Source of the DNA: Rhodospirillales bacterium
GTDB taxonomy: Bacteria > Pseudomonadota > Alphaproteobacteria > Reyranellales > Reyranellaceae
DNA length: 64,000 bases
Direction of reading: 5' to 3'
Assembly (NCBI GenBank): GCA_016699855.1
Contig: CP064988.1
Coordinates: forward strand, 2,694,501 to 2,758,500
Within the stretch, counting starts at the first letter, position 1. Every line of letters starts with the position of its first letter. Shown piece by piece: positions 1 through 7,548 of the stretch. The position numbers were made by a program, and so were the translations under genes. Under the pieces are notes generated by a model. It saw only the letters and a program-made list of their open reading frames with translations. It was not told where the DNA came from and did no database searches.

Positions 1-96
1 ATCGATAGTCTCACTTCTCATTCTCCTTCGTAATCTGGCGAGGATGACGGGCTCGGCCCCGTGTCGTAGAACCCTCCCGAACCGGGAGACCTCGTC

Positions 97-900
97 ATGG
101 ACATCGCGATCACGGGCGCCGGCGGGCGCATGGGGCAGATGCTGGTGCGCCAGGTGGCGAAGACGCCGGGCGCCCGGTTGGTGGCGGCCACCGAGGCGCC
201 GGGCGGCAACCTGCTGGGCCGCGACGCGGGCGAGAACGCCGGCGTCGATCGGCTCGGCGTCGCGCTGTCCTCGGACGCGTCGGCGGCCATCGGTCTGGCG
301 AAGGCCGTGATCGACTTCACCGTGCCGGCCGCCACGGTGGCGCACGCCGCGGTCGCGGCGTCGAAGGGCGTCGCCATGGTGATCGGCACCACCGGCCTGT
401 CGCCCGATCAGGCCAAGGCGATCGAGGCGGCGGCGGCCAAGGTGCCGGTCGTGTGGTCGGCCAACATGTCGCTGGGCGTCAACATCCTGCTGGCGCTGGT
501 CGAGCGCACCGCGGCGCTGCTCGACGCCGACTACGACATCGACATCCTCGAGATGCACCACCGCCACAAGATCGACGCGCCCTCCGGCACGGCGCTGGCG
601 CTGGGCCGCGCGGCGGCGTCGGGCCGCGCCGTGGCGCTGGAGAAGGTCTGGCGCAAGTCGCGCGACGGGCACACCGGCGCGCGGCCATTGGGCGAGATCG
701 GCTTCGCCACCTTGCGCGGCGGCGACGAGGTCGGCTTCCACACCGTGATGTACGCCGGAGTCGGCGAGCGTCTGGAGCTGACCCACCGCGCCTTCAGCCG
801 CGAGATCTACGCCAACGGCGCCGTCCGCGCGGCGCGCTGGACCGAGGGCCGCGCGCCCGGGCTCTACACCATGAAGGACGTGCTGGGACTGGCGGGCTGA
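97..900 (+). CDS. dapB: 4-hydroxy-tetrahydrodipicolinate reductase DapB
   Basis: The 267-residue product has the usual DapB length. It reduces 4-hydroxy-tetrahydrodipicolinate with NAD(P)H in the diaminopimelate/lysine pathway, in the cytoplasm. The N-terminal dinucleotide-binding glycine motif GAGGRMG is at residues 7-13. The family signature EMHHRHKIDAPSGTA starts near residue 152; its first His (154) and the Lys (158) match the catalytic pair of the E. coli enzyme. The ATG at 97 follows a GGGAG Shine-Dalgarno sequence. That sequence lies in the right arm of a small hairpin (CTCCC/GGGAG, 74-88), which could partly mask it. Two GNAT genes follow on the same strand, but nothing ties them to lysine synthesis. 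Confidence 0.97.
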   Translation: MDIAITGAGGRMGQMLVRQVAKTPGARLVAATEAPGGNLLGRDAGENAGVDRLGVALSSDASAAIGLAKAVIDFTVPAATVAHAAVAASKGVAMVIGTTGLSPDQAKAIEAAAAKVPVVWSANMSLGVNILLALVERTAALLDADYDIDILEMHHRHKIDAPSGTALALGRAAASGRAVALEKVWRKSRDGHTGARPLGEIGFATLRGGDEVGFHTVMYAGVGERLELTHRAFSREIYANGAVRAARWTEGRAPGLYTMKDVLGLAG

Positions 901-932
901 GGCGGCGGACGACGACGGGCCACGCGGGCGCC

Positions 933-1475
933 ATGACCACTCTGACGACCGGGCGGCTGATCCTGCGGCCGCTGATCGACGCCGACGCGCCGGCCTACGC
1001 CGCCATGCGCTACCACCCCGACGTCGCACGCTGGCTGGCGCCGGCGACGGGCGACGCGGGCGACGCCGCCCTGGCGATGATCGCGTATTTCGCGGAATGC
1101 CGCGCCAAGGACGGCCATGCGCCTTGGGGTATGTTCCTCAAGACCGCCGATGGCCGCGAGGGGCGGTTGATCGGGCAGGGCGGTCTGCGCGTGATCCCGG
1201 AGTTCGACGGCCGCACCGAGCTGCTCTACGCCGTGCATCCCGACGTTCATGGCAAAGGCTACGCCAGCGAGATGGGCCGCGCCACGCTGCGCCACGGGTT
1301 CGAGGACCGCGGCCTCGATCTGGTCTTCGCCATCACCAGGCCGGACAACGCCGCCTCGCGCGCCGTCATGGCGCGGCTGGGCATGCGCCATACGCGCGCG
1401 GTCGTCTACAAGGGCATCGACGCGGTCTGGTACGAGATCGACGCAGCGACGTGGCGCGCCGGCGTATCGCCATGA
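933..1475 (+). CDS. GNAT family N-acetyltransferase (RimJ/RimL-like)
   Basis: This 180-residue protein starts with TTGRLILRPL, typical of the RimJ/RimL-type acetyltransferase_3 group. It has the acetyl-CoA binding region VHPDVHGKGYASE and the following RPDNAASRAVMARLGM segment. It should transfer an acetyl group from acetyl-CoA to an amine; the substrate cannot be read from sequence. I chose the ATG at 933 because homology begins there, although the frame is open much further upstream inside dapB. Its stop overlaps the next start as ATGA, and that neighbour is a second GNAT of the same type, so the pair probably arose by duplication and is translated together. Confidence 0.9.
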   Translation: MTTLTTGRLILRPLIDADAPAYAAMRYHPDVARWLAPATGDAGDAALAMIAYFAECRAKDGHAPWGMFLKTADGREGRLIGQGGLRVIPEFDGRTELLYAVHPDVHGKGYASEMGRATLRHGFEDRGLDLVFAITRPDNAASRAVMARLGMRHTRAVVYKGIDAVWYEIDAATWRAGVSP

Positions 1476-2008
1476 GCGCCGATCCGCGACCCTCCCTGCG
1501 CACGGCGCGATTGCTGCTGCGGCCCTTCGTCGAGAGCGACGCCGGGGACTACGCTGCGCTGCGCTACCACCCCGCCGTCGACGCCTGGCTGATGCCGGCG
1601 CCGGCCGACCACGCCGTGGCGGCGCAGCGCGCGCAGATCGCCGAGTACGACCAGCGCTGGACCGCGCATGGCTGCGCGCCGTGGGCCGTGGTCGAGATCG
1701 CGGGCGGCCGGCTGGTCGGGCATTGCGGCCTGCGCCGCCTCGACGAGCTCGATCTCGTCGACATGATCTGGACCATGCACCCCGACACCCAGGGCAAGGG
1801 CTACGCCAAGGAGGCGGCCGCGGCGGCGCTGGTGTGGGGCTTCGCCAACCTGCCGGTGCCGCGGCTCGGCGCGTTGATCCGCCCCGACAACGCCCGTTCG
1901 CAATCGGTGGCGCGCTCGCTCGGCATGACCGTCGAGCGCCGCGTCGAGCGCCGCCCCGGCCAATGGCGCGACATCTGGGTCGTGGCGCGACCCGGCGGCG
2001 TCATCTGA
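1472..2008 (+). CDS. GNAT family N-acetyltransferase (RimJ/RimL-like), second copy
   Basis: This 178-residue paralogue of the preceding protein has the same layout: LRTARLLLRPF at the start, the acetyl-CoA loop MHPDTQGKGYAKE, and RPDNARSQSVARSLGM near the C-terminus. It begins inside the stop codon of the upstream gene (ATGA, 1472-1475), which implies translational coupling. The substrate is unknown. Its 3' end faces a gene on the other strand, with about 54 bases between the stops. Confidence 0.9.
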   Translation: MSADPRPSLRTARLLLRPFVESDAGDYAALRYHPAVDAWLMPAPADHAVAAQRAQIAEYDQRWTAHGCAPWAVVEIAGGRLVGHCGLRRLDELDLVDMIWTMHPDTQGKGYAKEAAAAALVWGFANLPVPRLGALIRPDNARSQSVARSLGMTVERRVERRPGQWRDIWVVARPGGVI

Positions 2009-2062
2009 ATCGCATCCCGCGCCGCCGGGACGCGACCGCCATTACGAGCGCCGCGAGGCGCC

Positions 2063-2685
2063 CTACGTGTTCGACCAGAGGCGGGTCGTGTAGGCGCCGT
2101 CGATGCCGGAATCGATCTGGGCCGCGAGGGCGTCGTCGCCGCCGATCTTCGGCGCGATGATCCTGCCGAACGACACGCGGCCCGGCGCCGGCCACGCCGC
2201 CGGATCCCACAGCTTGGCGCGCAGGATCGAGCGGGCGCAGTGGAAGTAGCTGTGCTTGATCCGTATCCGCGTGGCCAGCAGCGCCGGCTTGCCCAGCGAA
2301 CTCAGCGACGCGACGAGATCGGCGTCGTCGTAGACCTCCGCCGTGCCGGAGACGCGCAGCGTCTCGCCGGTCGCCGGCACCAGCGCGATCAGGCCGATCC
2401 GGCCGTTGGCGATGATGTTGGTCAGGCCGAAGGCAGGTTGTTGCCGGCGCGCTCCGGGATCAGCAGGGTGCGCGGATCCTCGACGCGGATGAAGCCCGGT
2501 TCGTCGCCCTTGGGCGAGACCTCGATGGTGCCGTCGGCGTTCGTGGTGGCCACCAGCGCGAAGGGGCAGCGCCCCAGGAACGCGATGGACTGCTCGTCCA
2601 GCTCGGGCAGGATCTTGGTGAAGGTCCGCTCGTTCGGCGGCTTCACGACCTTGCGGAGATCGTCGACGGTGTCGAGGCGGGCCAT
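2063..2685 (-). pseudogene. PPOx-type FMN-dependent flavoprotein, frameshifted
   Basis: The N-terminal half (from the ATG at 2685) and the C-terminal half (to the stop at 2063) together make one pyridoxamine 5'-phosphate oxidase-like flavoprotein of about 207 residues. It resembles the MSMEG_1061-type group. The first half contains FALVATTNADGTIEVSPKGD and IPERAGNNL. The second frame picks up with FGLTNIIANGRIGLI and GETLRVSGTAEV. The join lies near 2434, where the coding strand reads AACCTGCCTTCGGC. One extra G (CTGGCCTTC, Leu-Ala-Phe) restores the family sequence. It is either a real single-base deletion or a sequencing error. The family covers FMN- or F420-dependent redox enzymes; the substrate is unknown. 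MarR and luciferase-like genes lie upstream on the same strand. Confidence 0.85.
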
Positions 2686-2737
2686 GGAGCGCTCCCGGAT
2701 TCGCGATGCGCCACCATCGGCGAGGTCGCGGCGCGAT

Positions 2738-3205
2738 TCAACCGCGTCGCGCGGCGGGTCTTGCCGGACCGTCGGCGGCGAGCCCGTCCATGTTGACGTA
2801 GAGCCGGCGCAGCAGGCGTTTGAGCGTCGCGACGTCGCGGTCCGACAGGCCGGCCACGGCGACGCGTTCGTAGCGCTCGGCGATCGGGATCACGCGCCGC
2901 GTCAGCGTCCGGCCGGCACTGGTCAGACTGAGGGTCACGACGCGGCCGTCGCCGCCGGTTCGGCTGCGCTCGACAAGCTTGCGGCGCTGCAGCCCGTCGA
3001 GCGCCCGCGACAGGGTCGACACCTCGATGCTGGTGCGCGCCGCCAGCTCGCCCACGGTCTGGCCGTCGCGGTCGGTCAGCGCCGCCAGCGCGCGCCACAT
3101 CTGCAGCGTGATGCCGAAGCCGCGGACGTCCGCGCTGAACGCCGCGGCGATGCGCGCGCCGGCGCGGTTCAGCAGGTAGGGGACGTAGTCGTCGAGCGGC
3201 AGCAC
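2738..3205 (-). CDS. MarR family transcriptional regulator
   Basis: This 155-residue protein has a MarR-type winged helix at about residues 40-105. The recognition region contains TSIEVSTLSRALDGLQRRK, and the wing contains RTGGDGRVVTLSLT. MarR proteins are dimeric repressors that usually release DNA on binding a small aromatic ligand. The start is a GTG one base past the stop of the upstream luciferase-like gene (TGACGTG), so the two are translated from one message. A perfect AT-rich palindrome at 4351-4368, upstream of that operon, is a plausible site for it, which would make the operon self-regulated. Confidence 0.92.
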   Translation of the reverse strand: MLPLDDYVPYLLNRAGARIAAAFSADVRGFGITLQMWRALAALTDRDGQTVGELAARTSIEVSTLSRALDGLQRRKLVERSRTGGDGRVVTLSLTSAGRTLTRRVIPIAERYERVAVAGLSDRDVATLKRLLRRLYVNMDGLAADGPARPAARRG

Positions 3206-3206
3206 G

Positions 3207-4304
3207 TCAGGCGGCCGTCTCGAGCGTCAGCTTCGTGTGCGAGCCTTCGAAGGCAGGCGCGACCTCCTGCATGAAGCGCTGCATCTGCTCCTTCACCAGC
3301 GCGTGCGGCTTGGCGCCGTAGTTGAAGTACAGGATCACCTCGGCGATGCCGGCGGCCTCGACCGCCTTGAGGTCCTCCACGATCTTGGCCGGCGGACCGA
3401 CCAGGATCGACTTGCTGGTGAGCTTCTCCGGGCGCATGTCGCGCAACAGCTCGACGATCTCGACGAAGTACTTGTAGGTCGGCGGCACCTTCTCGCCCGA
3501 CGACGAGGGGAACGCCGCGATCAGCGCGTCGTGGAAGTAGCGGATCAGCGCCTCGCGGCCGTAGGCCTCCTCGGCCGGCGTCGAGGCGATGTGCACGAAG
3601 TAGGAGCACATCGCGCGCCGCGCCGGGCGCTTGTGCGCCCTCTCGCAGGTCTCGCGGTAGGCGCGCGTCGCGTCGGCCAGCGAGCCGTAGACCATCGCCG
3701 CGGCGAAGGGGGCGTAGATCACGTTCCAGTCGTTACGCGCCGCCAACTCCATCGACGGGCGCGAGAAGCAGGCGACGTAGGGCCGCAGCGGCCTTTGCGC
3801 CGGGCGCGGCCGGATCTCGACGTCGTCGAAGCTGTAGAACCTGCCCTTGTGCGACCACTTCCCCGGCTCGGTCCAGGCGCGCCACAGGATCTCCAGCCCC
3901 TCCGCGAACAGCTCGGCGGACTCCTCGAACGGCGCCTGGAACGGCTCGTACTCCTTGCGGTCGTAGCCGCGGCCGGCGGCGAAATCAACCCGTCCGCCCG
4001 ACAGCAGGTCGAGCGTCGCCCATTCCTCCGCCACGTGCAGAGGATGGTGCACCGGCAGCAGCGTCACGGCCGGGGCCAGCCGGATGCGCTTCGTCGCGCC
4101 GGCGATCATCGACAGGATGGTCAGCGGTGAGGCGTTGACGCCCAGCAGGTTGAAATGGTGTTCCCCGATCCACGCCGAGTTCATGCCGATCCGCTCGGCC
4201 CATAGCGCCTCGGCGTAGATATCGCGCACGAACGTCTCGGCGTCGCGCGGGTTGGCCGGGTAGCGGTTATCGCTGAGCGTGAAGTATCCGAAATCCAGCG
4301 CCAT
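3207..4304 (-). CDS. LLM-class flavin-dependent oxidoreductase (luciferase-like monooxygenase)
   Basis: This is a 365-residue bacterial-luciferase-like TIM-barrel protein. Family features include EHHF (48-51), HHPLHVAEEWATLDLLSGGR (87-105) and GRGY (111-114). Such enzymes use reduced flavin (FMNH2 or F420) and oxygen to oxidise varied organic substrates. The ATG at 4304 follows an AGGGAGGA ribosome site. A start 45 bases upstream is possible but lacks one and would overlap the promoter. The MarR gene follows in the same operon. A carboxymuconolactone-decarboxylase-like gene is divergent across an intergenic region with a palindromic operator. This suggests inducible breakdown or detoxification of an organic compound. 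Confidence 0.92.
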   Translation of the reverse strand: MALDFGYFTLSDNRYPANPRDAETFVRDIYAEALWAERIGMNSAWIGEHHFNLLGVNASPLTILSMIAGATKRIRLAPAVTLLPVHHPLHVAEEWATLDLLSGGRVDFAAGRGYDRKEYEPFQAPFEESAELFAEGLEILWRAWTEPGKWSHKGRFYSFDDVEIRPRPAQRPLRPYVACFSRPSMELAARNDWNVIYAPFAAAMVYGSLADATRAYRETCERAHKRPARRAMCSYFVHIASTPAEEAYGREALIRYFHDALIAAFPSSSGEKVPPTYKYFVEIVELLRDMRPEKLTSKSILVGPPAKIVEDLKAVEAAGIAEVILYFNYGAKPHALVKEQMQRFMQEVAPAFEGSHTKLTLETAA

Positions 4305-4350
4305 GGCGTCCTCCCTCGTCCTTCCCGCCGATCCTGCGCCGCCGTCCATA

Positions 4351-4368
4351 TATTTGCAAATGCAAATA
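4351..4368. promoter_or_regulatory. Perfect 18-bp palindrome, probable MarR operator
   Basis: TATTTGCA, two bases AA, then TGCAAATA form a perfect inverted repeat with 8-bp arms. It is AT-rich in a very GC-rich setting. It lies 47 bases upstream of the luciferase-like start, between that MarR-containing operon and the divergent gene at 4543. Size and symmetry fit a MarR-dimer operator. Assignment to this MarR protein is inference from position. Confidence 0.65.
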
Positions 4369-4399
4369 GATTGTCGACCCGGAACGTGGACCCGCCATT

Positions 4400-4469
4400 C
4401 CGTCAGCCCGAGCGTGGCGAGGGGTCCGCACCTCGCTGCGGGGATCCCTCGCCACGCTCGGGCTGACGG
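4400..4469. repeat. Long imperfect inverted repeat (REP-like hairpin)
   Basis: Arms 4400-4426 and 4443-4469 are 27 bases each and complementary except for one position that can form a G-T pair. They enclose CGCACCTCGCTGCGGG, and CCGCA/TGCGG inside the loop can extend the pairing. The core is CCGTCAGCCCGAGCGTGGCG. The element stands alone between divergent genes, and I found no second copy in the window. It looks like a REP-type palindrome of the kind scattered through many GC-rich proteobacterial genomes. There is no T-run, so it is not a simple intrinsic terminator. Confidence 0.7.
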
Positions 4470-4542
4470 ATGCGGATGGCGCCTCCACGCCGCCGGGATA
4501 TGCTCCAGGCTGGCCTGTCATCGGAAACTTGGAGACCCACCC

Positions 4543-5088
4543 ATGGCCCGCATCCGCTACGTCGCGCCCGAGGAGCTGGCGCCGGCCGACAAGGACGTGA
4601 TCTGGCGCGACCGGCCGATCTACCGGGCGCTGGCGAACAGCCTCGACGGCGCCCGCGCCTTCAACGGCATCGCCCGCTGGATCCGGTTCAAGAGCAAGCT
4701 CGACGGCCGGCTGCGCGAGCTGGTGATCCTGCAGATCGGCTACGTCGCCAAGTCGGCCTACGAATGGGCGCACCACATCGAGATCGGCCGCGAGTTCGGG
4801 GTCGGCGACGCCGACATCGACGCGCTGATCCAGGAATCGAAGGGCGGCACGAGCGCGCTGCCGCCGTTCGAGCGCGCCCTGCTGCGCGCGGCGCGCGAGA
4901 TCGAGCTGGACCGCCGCGTGTCCGACGAGGCGTTCGCGGCGTTGCGGGAGCGGCTCGACGACGAGCTGATCGTCGAGTTCACGCTGTTCGCGACGTTCTA
5001 CTGCGCCGTCGTTCGCACGCTGCTGACGCTCGAGATCGACCTGGAACCGGAGCTGCTGCCGCTGCTGCGGCGCTTCCCGCTGGAGTGA
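4543..5088 (+). CDS. Carboxymuconolactone decarboxylase (AhpD-like) family protein
   Basis: This 181-residue all-helical protein of the CMD/AhpD family has the core LRELVILQIGYVAKSAYEW (58-76) followed by HH (77-78). The CxxC redox pair of AhpD-type members is missing here: the expected spot reads AKSAYEWAHH. A peroxidase-reductant role is therefore unlikely, and a lyase or isomerase-like role is more plausible. It is divergent from the luciferase-like/MarR operon and may share its operator. Its stop at 5088 is only three bases from the stop of the convergent LysR gene. Confidence 0.88.
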   Translation: MARIRYVAPEELAPADKDVIWRDRPIYRALANSLDGARAFNGIARWIRFKSKLDGRLRELVILQIGYVAKSAYEWAHHIEIGREFGVGDADIDALIQESKGGTSALPPFERALLRAAREIELDRRVSDEAFAALRERLDDELIVEFTLFATFYCAVVRTLLTLEIDLEPELLPLLRRFPLE

Positions 5089-5091
5089 CCG

Positions 5092-5994
5092 TCAGCTCGA
5101 GCCGGCCTCGCGCACGACGGTGTCGCGCAGCCAGCCGACGAACGCCTTGATCTTGGGCCGGCGCAGCCGCTCGGCCGGCGCGACCACGTAGTAGGCGCTG
5201 TCGCTCGGCAGCTTGACGTCGAACGGCGCCACCAGCCTGCCGGCCTTGATGTCGTTCTCGACCAGCGGACGGTGGCCGATCAGCACGCCGAGCCCGTCGG
5301 TCGCCGCCTGGATCGCCGCCAGCGCGAGGTCGAAGCGCAGGCCGCGGGAGGGATCGACGCCTTTGACGCCGGCGGCGGTGAGCCACACCTGCCAGTCGTC
5401 GCGGAACTGCTGCACGTGCAGCAGGGTGCGGCTCTTGAGGTCGGACGGCTTGCGGATGGCGTTCGGCCCCTTGAGCAGCGCCGGGCTGCACACCGGGAAG
5501 ATGTCCTCCGCGACAAGACGCTCGGCGTGCAGCCCGGCCCAGTGGCCGTGGCCGTAGCGGATGCCGAGATCGATGTCGTCGCGCGAGAAATCGACCAGCG
5601 AGGTGTTGGTCGAGATGCGCACGTCGATGTCGGGATGCTCCTGCTGGAACGCGCCCAGCCGCGGCACCAGCCACTTGGTCGCGAACGACGCGGTCGTCGT
5701 GACGGTGAGCGGCCTGCTGGCGTCCTTCTTCAGCAGCTTCTCGGTGGCGTCGTGCAGCAGGTCGAAGGCCTGGCGGATGCCCGGCAGATAGGACTGCCCC
5801 GCCTCGCTGAGCAGGATCTCGCGGTTACGGCGCACGAACAGCTTGAGGCCCAGCCGGCTCTCGAGGCCGCGGATCTGGTGGCTGACGGCGGCCTGGGTGA
5901 CGGCCAGCTCCTCCGCCGCGCTGGTGAACGACAGGTGCCGCGCGGCGGCCTCGAAGGCCCGCAGACCGTTGAGGGAGGGCAGGGAACGGCGCAT
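5092..5994 (-). CDS. LysR family transcriptional regulator (GcvA-like)
   Basis: This 300-residue LysR-type regulator has an N-terminal winged helix-turn-helix (about residues 8-66: LNGLRAFEAAARHLSFTSAA, AVTQAAVSHQIRGLE) and a C-terminal effector-binding domain. The opening RRSLPSLNGLRAFEAAAR is typical of the GcvA subgroup. I place the start at the ATG at 5994 because family homology begins there; the frame stays open upstream. It is divergent from two small genes at 6107 and 6349, the second of the DUF1127 family. LysR-DUF1127 divergence is a recurrent arrangement in Proteobacteria, so it probably controls them and itself from the approximately 110-bp shared region. Confidence 0.94.
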   Translation of the reverse strand: MRRSLPSLNGLRAFEAAARHLSFTSAAEELAVTQAAVSHQIRGLESRLGLKLFVRRNREILLSEAGQSYLPGIRQAFDLLHDATEKLLKKDASRPLTVTTTASFATKWLVPRLGAFQQEHPDIDVRISTNTSLVDFSRDDIDLGIRYGHGHWAGLHAERLVAEDIFPVCSPALLKGPNAIRKPSDLKSRTLLHVQQFRDDWQVWLTAAGVKGVDPSRGLRFDLALAAIQAATDGLGVLIGHRPLVENDIKAGRLVAPFDVKLPSDSAYYVVAPAERLRRPKIKAFVGWLRDTVVREAGSS

Positions 5995-6106
5995 TCCGGG
6001 ACTCCGGCTGGATGAGATTTCCTTATCTTGGCTCGACGCAACGTCGTTTGTAAAAGCACCCATCCGGACGCAGATTGGCCGCACCAAATGACGAAAGGAG
6101 ACTCAA

Positions 6107-6313
6107 ATGACCAGAACGACGGCAGGGTCTTTCAGCCGATTTCGGACAGATAATCTCATCCGATTCGATGATCGCCTGGCGCTCGAGGCGGCCGCCCGCC
6201 GCGAACGCGCCCGCCAGATCGCGGCGCTGGTCGCCGCCGGCACGGCCGGACTGCGCCGCCGGATGGCGGCGCTCCGCCGGCACCCCGCGCAGTCGGTCGG
6301 CCATCCGGCCTGA
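6107..6313 (+). CDS. Small basic protein, unrecognised, beside DUF1127 gene
   Basis: This 68-residue protein has a GAAAGGAGA ribosome site nine bases before its ATG. It is rich in Arg and Ala with a likely amphipathic helix (residues 22-58: LALEAAARRERARQIAALVA, then LRRRMAALRR). It lacks the C-terminal DUF1127 signature seen in the next gene, but size, position and basic helix are similar, so it may be a diverged relative. It is the first gene of the pair divergent from the LysR regulator. No function is assigned. Confidence 0.6.
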   Translation: MTRTTAGSFSRFRTDNLIRFDDRLALEAAARRERARQIAALVAAGTAGLRRRMAALRRHPAQSVGHPA

Positions 6314-6348
6314 CCACGGCGAATCCACACCTCTCCAAGGAGACGACC

Positions 6349-6558
6349 ATGACCACGACCCATTTCACCGCCGCCGACGTCCGCGACCACTCGACGGAGT
6401 CGATCCTCTCGCGGGTGCCCGGCACCCTGGCCCTGTGGCGGCGCCGCGCCGTCGAACGGGCGCAGCTCGCCACGCTGGGCGAGCGCGACGCCCGCGACCT
6501 GGGCATCGACCCCGGCCAGATCGCGTACGAGGCCAACAAGCCGTTCTGGAAGGCCTGA
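6349..6558 (+). CDS. DUF1127 domain protein
   Basis: This 69-residue protein has the DUF1127 (YjiS-like) core: LALWRRRAVERAQLATLGER, then RDLGI and the ending KPFWKA. An AAGGAGACGACC ribosome site precedes the ATG. DUF1127 proteins are short arginine-rich proteins. In some alphaproteobacteria they have been linked to RNA metabolism, carbon/phosphate status or stress, but a function is not established here. It is probably cotranscribed with the 68-residue gene just upstream and controlled by the divergent LysR. Confidence 0.88.
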   Translation: MTTTHFTAADVRDHSTESILSRVPGTLALWRRRAVERAQLATLGERDARDLGIDPGQIAYEANKPFWKA

Positions 6559-6568
6559 CCGCGGCCGC

Positions 6569-7522
6569 TCACTCGGCGCGGTCGACCAGAGCCTCCCTGA
6601 GCGCCGCCGCGGCCATCGAGATGCCGCGGCGGGCGCCATGGAGCAGGGCGGCCGAGCCGAAGAAGCCGTGGATCATGCCTCCGAACTCGACGTAGTCCAC
6701 GGTGGCGCCGTCGTCCCGCATCCGGGCGGCGTAGGCGCGGCCCTCGTCGCGCAGCGGATCGAAGCCGGCGGTGATCACCAGCGCCGGGCAGACGCCCGCA
6801 AGGGACGCCGCGCGTAGCGGCGCCGCCCGCCAGTCCCAGCGGTCGGCGGGATTCGGCACGTAGAGATCGATGAACCATTGCATCGCCGCACGGCTCAGCC
6901 CGTAGCCCTCGGCGAAGCGCGCGTAGGACGCGCTGGTGGTGACGCACTCCGTCACGGGATACGTCAGAAGCTGGAACCGGAGGTTCGACATGTCGCGGTC
7001 GCGCGCCCACAGCGCCGCCGCCGCCGCCAGATTGGCGCCGGCGCTGTCGCCGCCGATCGCCAGCAGATGCGGATCGACGCCGAGCTCCTCGCCATGCTCG
7101 CCGATCCACGCCAGCGCCGCGACCGAATCGTCGAACCCTGCCGGGAAGGGATGCTCCGGCGCCAGCCGGTAGTCGACCGAGACCACCCCGATGCCGGCCT
7201 CCAACGACAGACGCGCCGCCGTGCTGTCGTGGGTGTCGAGGTCGCCGATCACCCAGCCGCCGCCATGCAGGTAGATCAGAGCCGGCAGCAGCGCCTTGGG
7301 CGACTCGGCCGCCGGCCGGTAGAGGCGCACCGCCATCGGGCCTCCCGGTCCCGGGATCGACGTGTCGCGCGTCACGACTCCTTCCGGCCGCGGCCCGCCG
7401 GTGACGATCCGCGTCTCGCGGAACTCCTTGCGCGCCGCGACGGGACCGACGTTCTGCCACGGCGGCCTACCGGCTGCGGCCGCCATTTCGAGCATCCGTT
7501 GGACCTCTGGATCGAGCGCCAT
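6569..7522 (-). CDS. Alpha/beta hydrolase, HSL-type esterase
   Basis: This 317-residue hydrolase of the hormone-sensitive-lipase group has the oxyanion motif HGGGW at 86-90 and the nucleophile elbow GDSAG at 158-162 (Ser160). FDPLRDEG supplies the acid and GMIHGFFG the His. It should cleave carboxyl esters of small acyl chains in the cytoplasm; no signal peptide is visible. It lies just downstream of a close paralogue on the same strand with the same motif spacing, clearly a tandem duplication. The true substrate is unknown. Confidence 0.94.
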   Translation of the reverse strand: MALDPEVQRMLEMAAAAGRPPWQNVGPVAARKEFRETRIVTGGPRPEGVVTRDTSIPGPGGPMAVRLYRPAAESPKALLPALIYLHGGGWVIGDLDTHDSTAARLSLEAGIGVVSVDYRLAPEHPFPAGFDDSVAALAWIGEHGEELGVDPHLLAIGGDSAGANLAAAAALWARDRDMSNLRFQLLTYPVTECVTTSASYARFAEGYGLSRAAMQWFIDLYVPNPADRWDWRAAPLRAASLAGVCPALVITAGFDPLRDEGRAYAARMRDDGATVDYVEFGGMIHGFFGSAALLHGARRGISMAAAALREALVDRAE

Positions 7523-7548
7523 CGTGGTCTCCGTCGTCGGATGGATCG

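Noticed and set aside
453..932. N-terminal extension of the first GNAT gene into dapB
   Set aside because: The extra residues are Arg/Pro-rich out-of-frame dapB sequence. GNAT homology begins at the ATG at 933.
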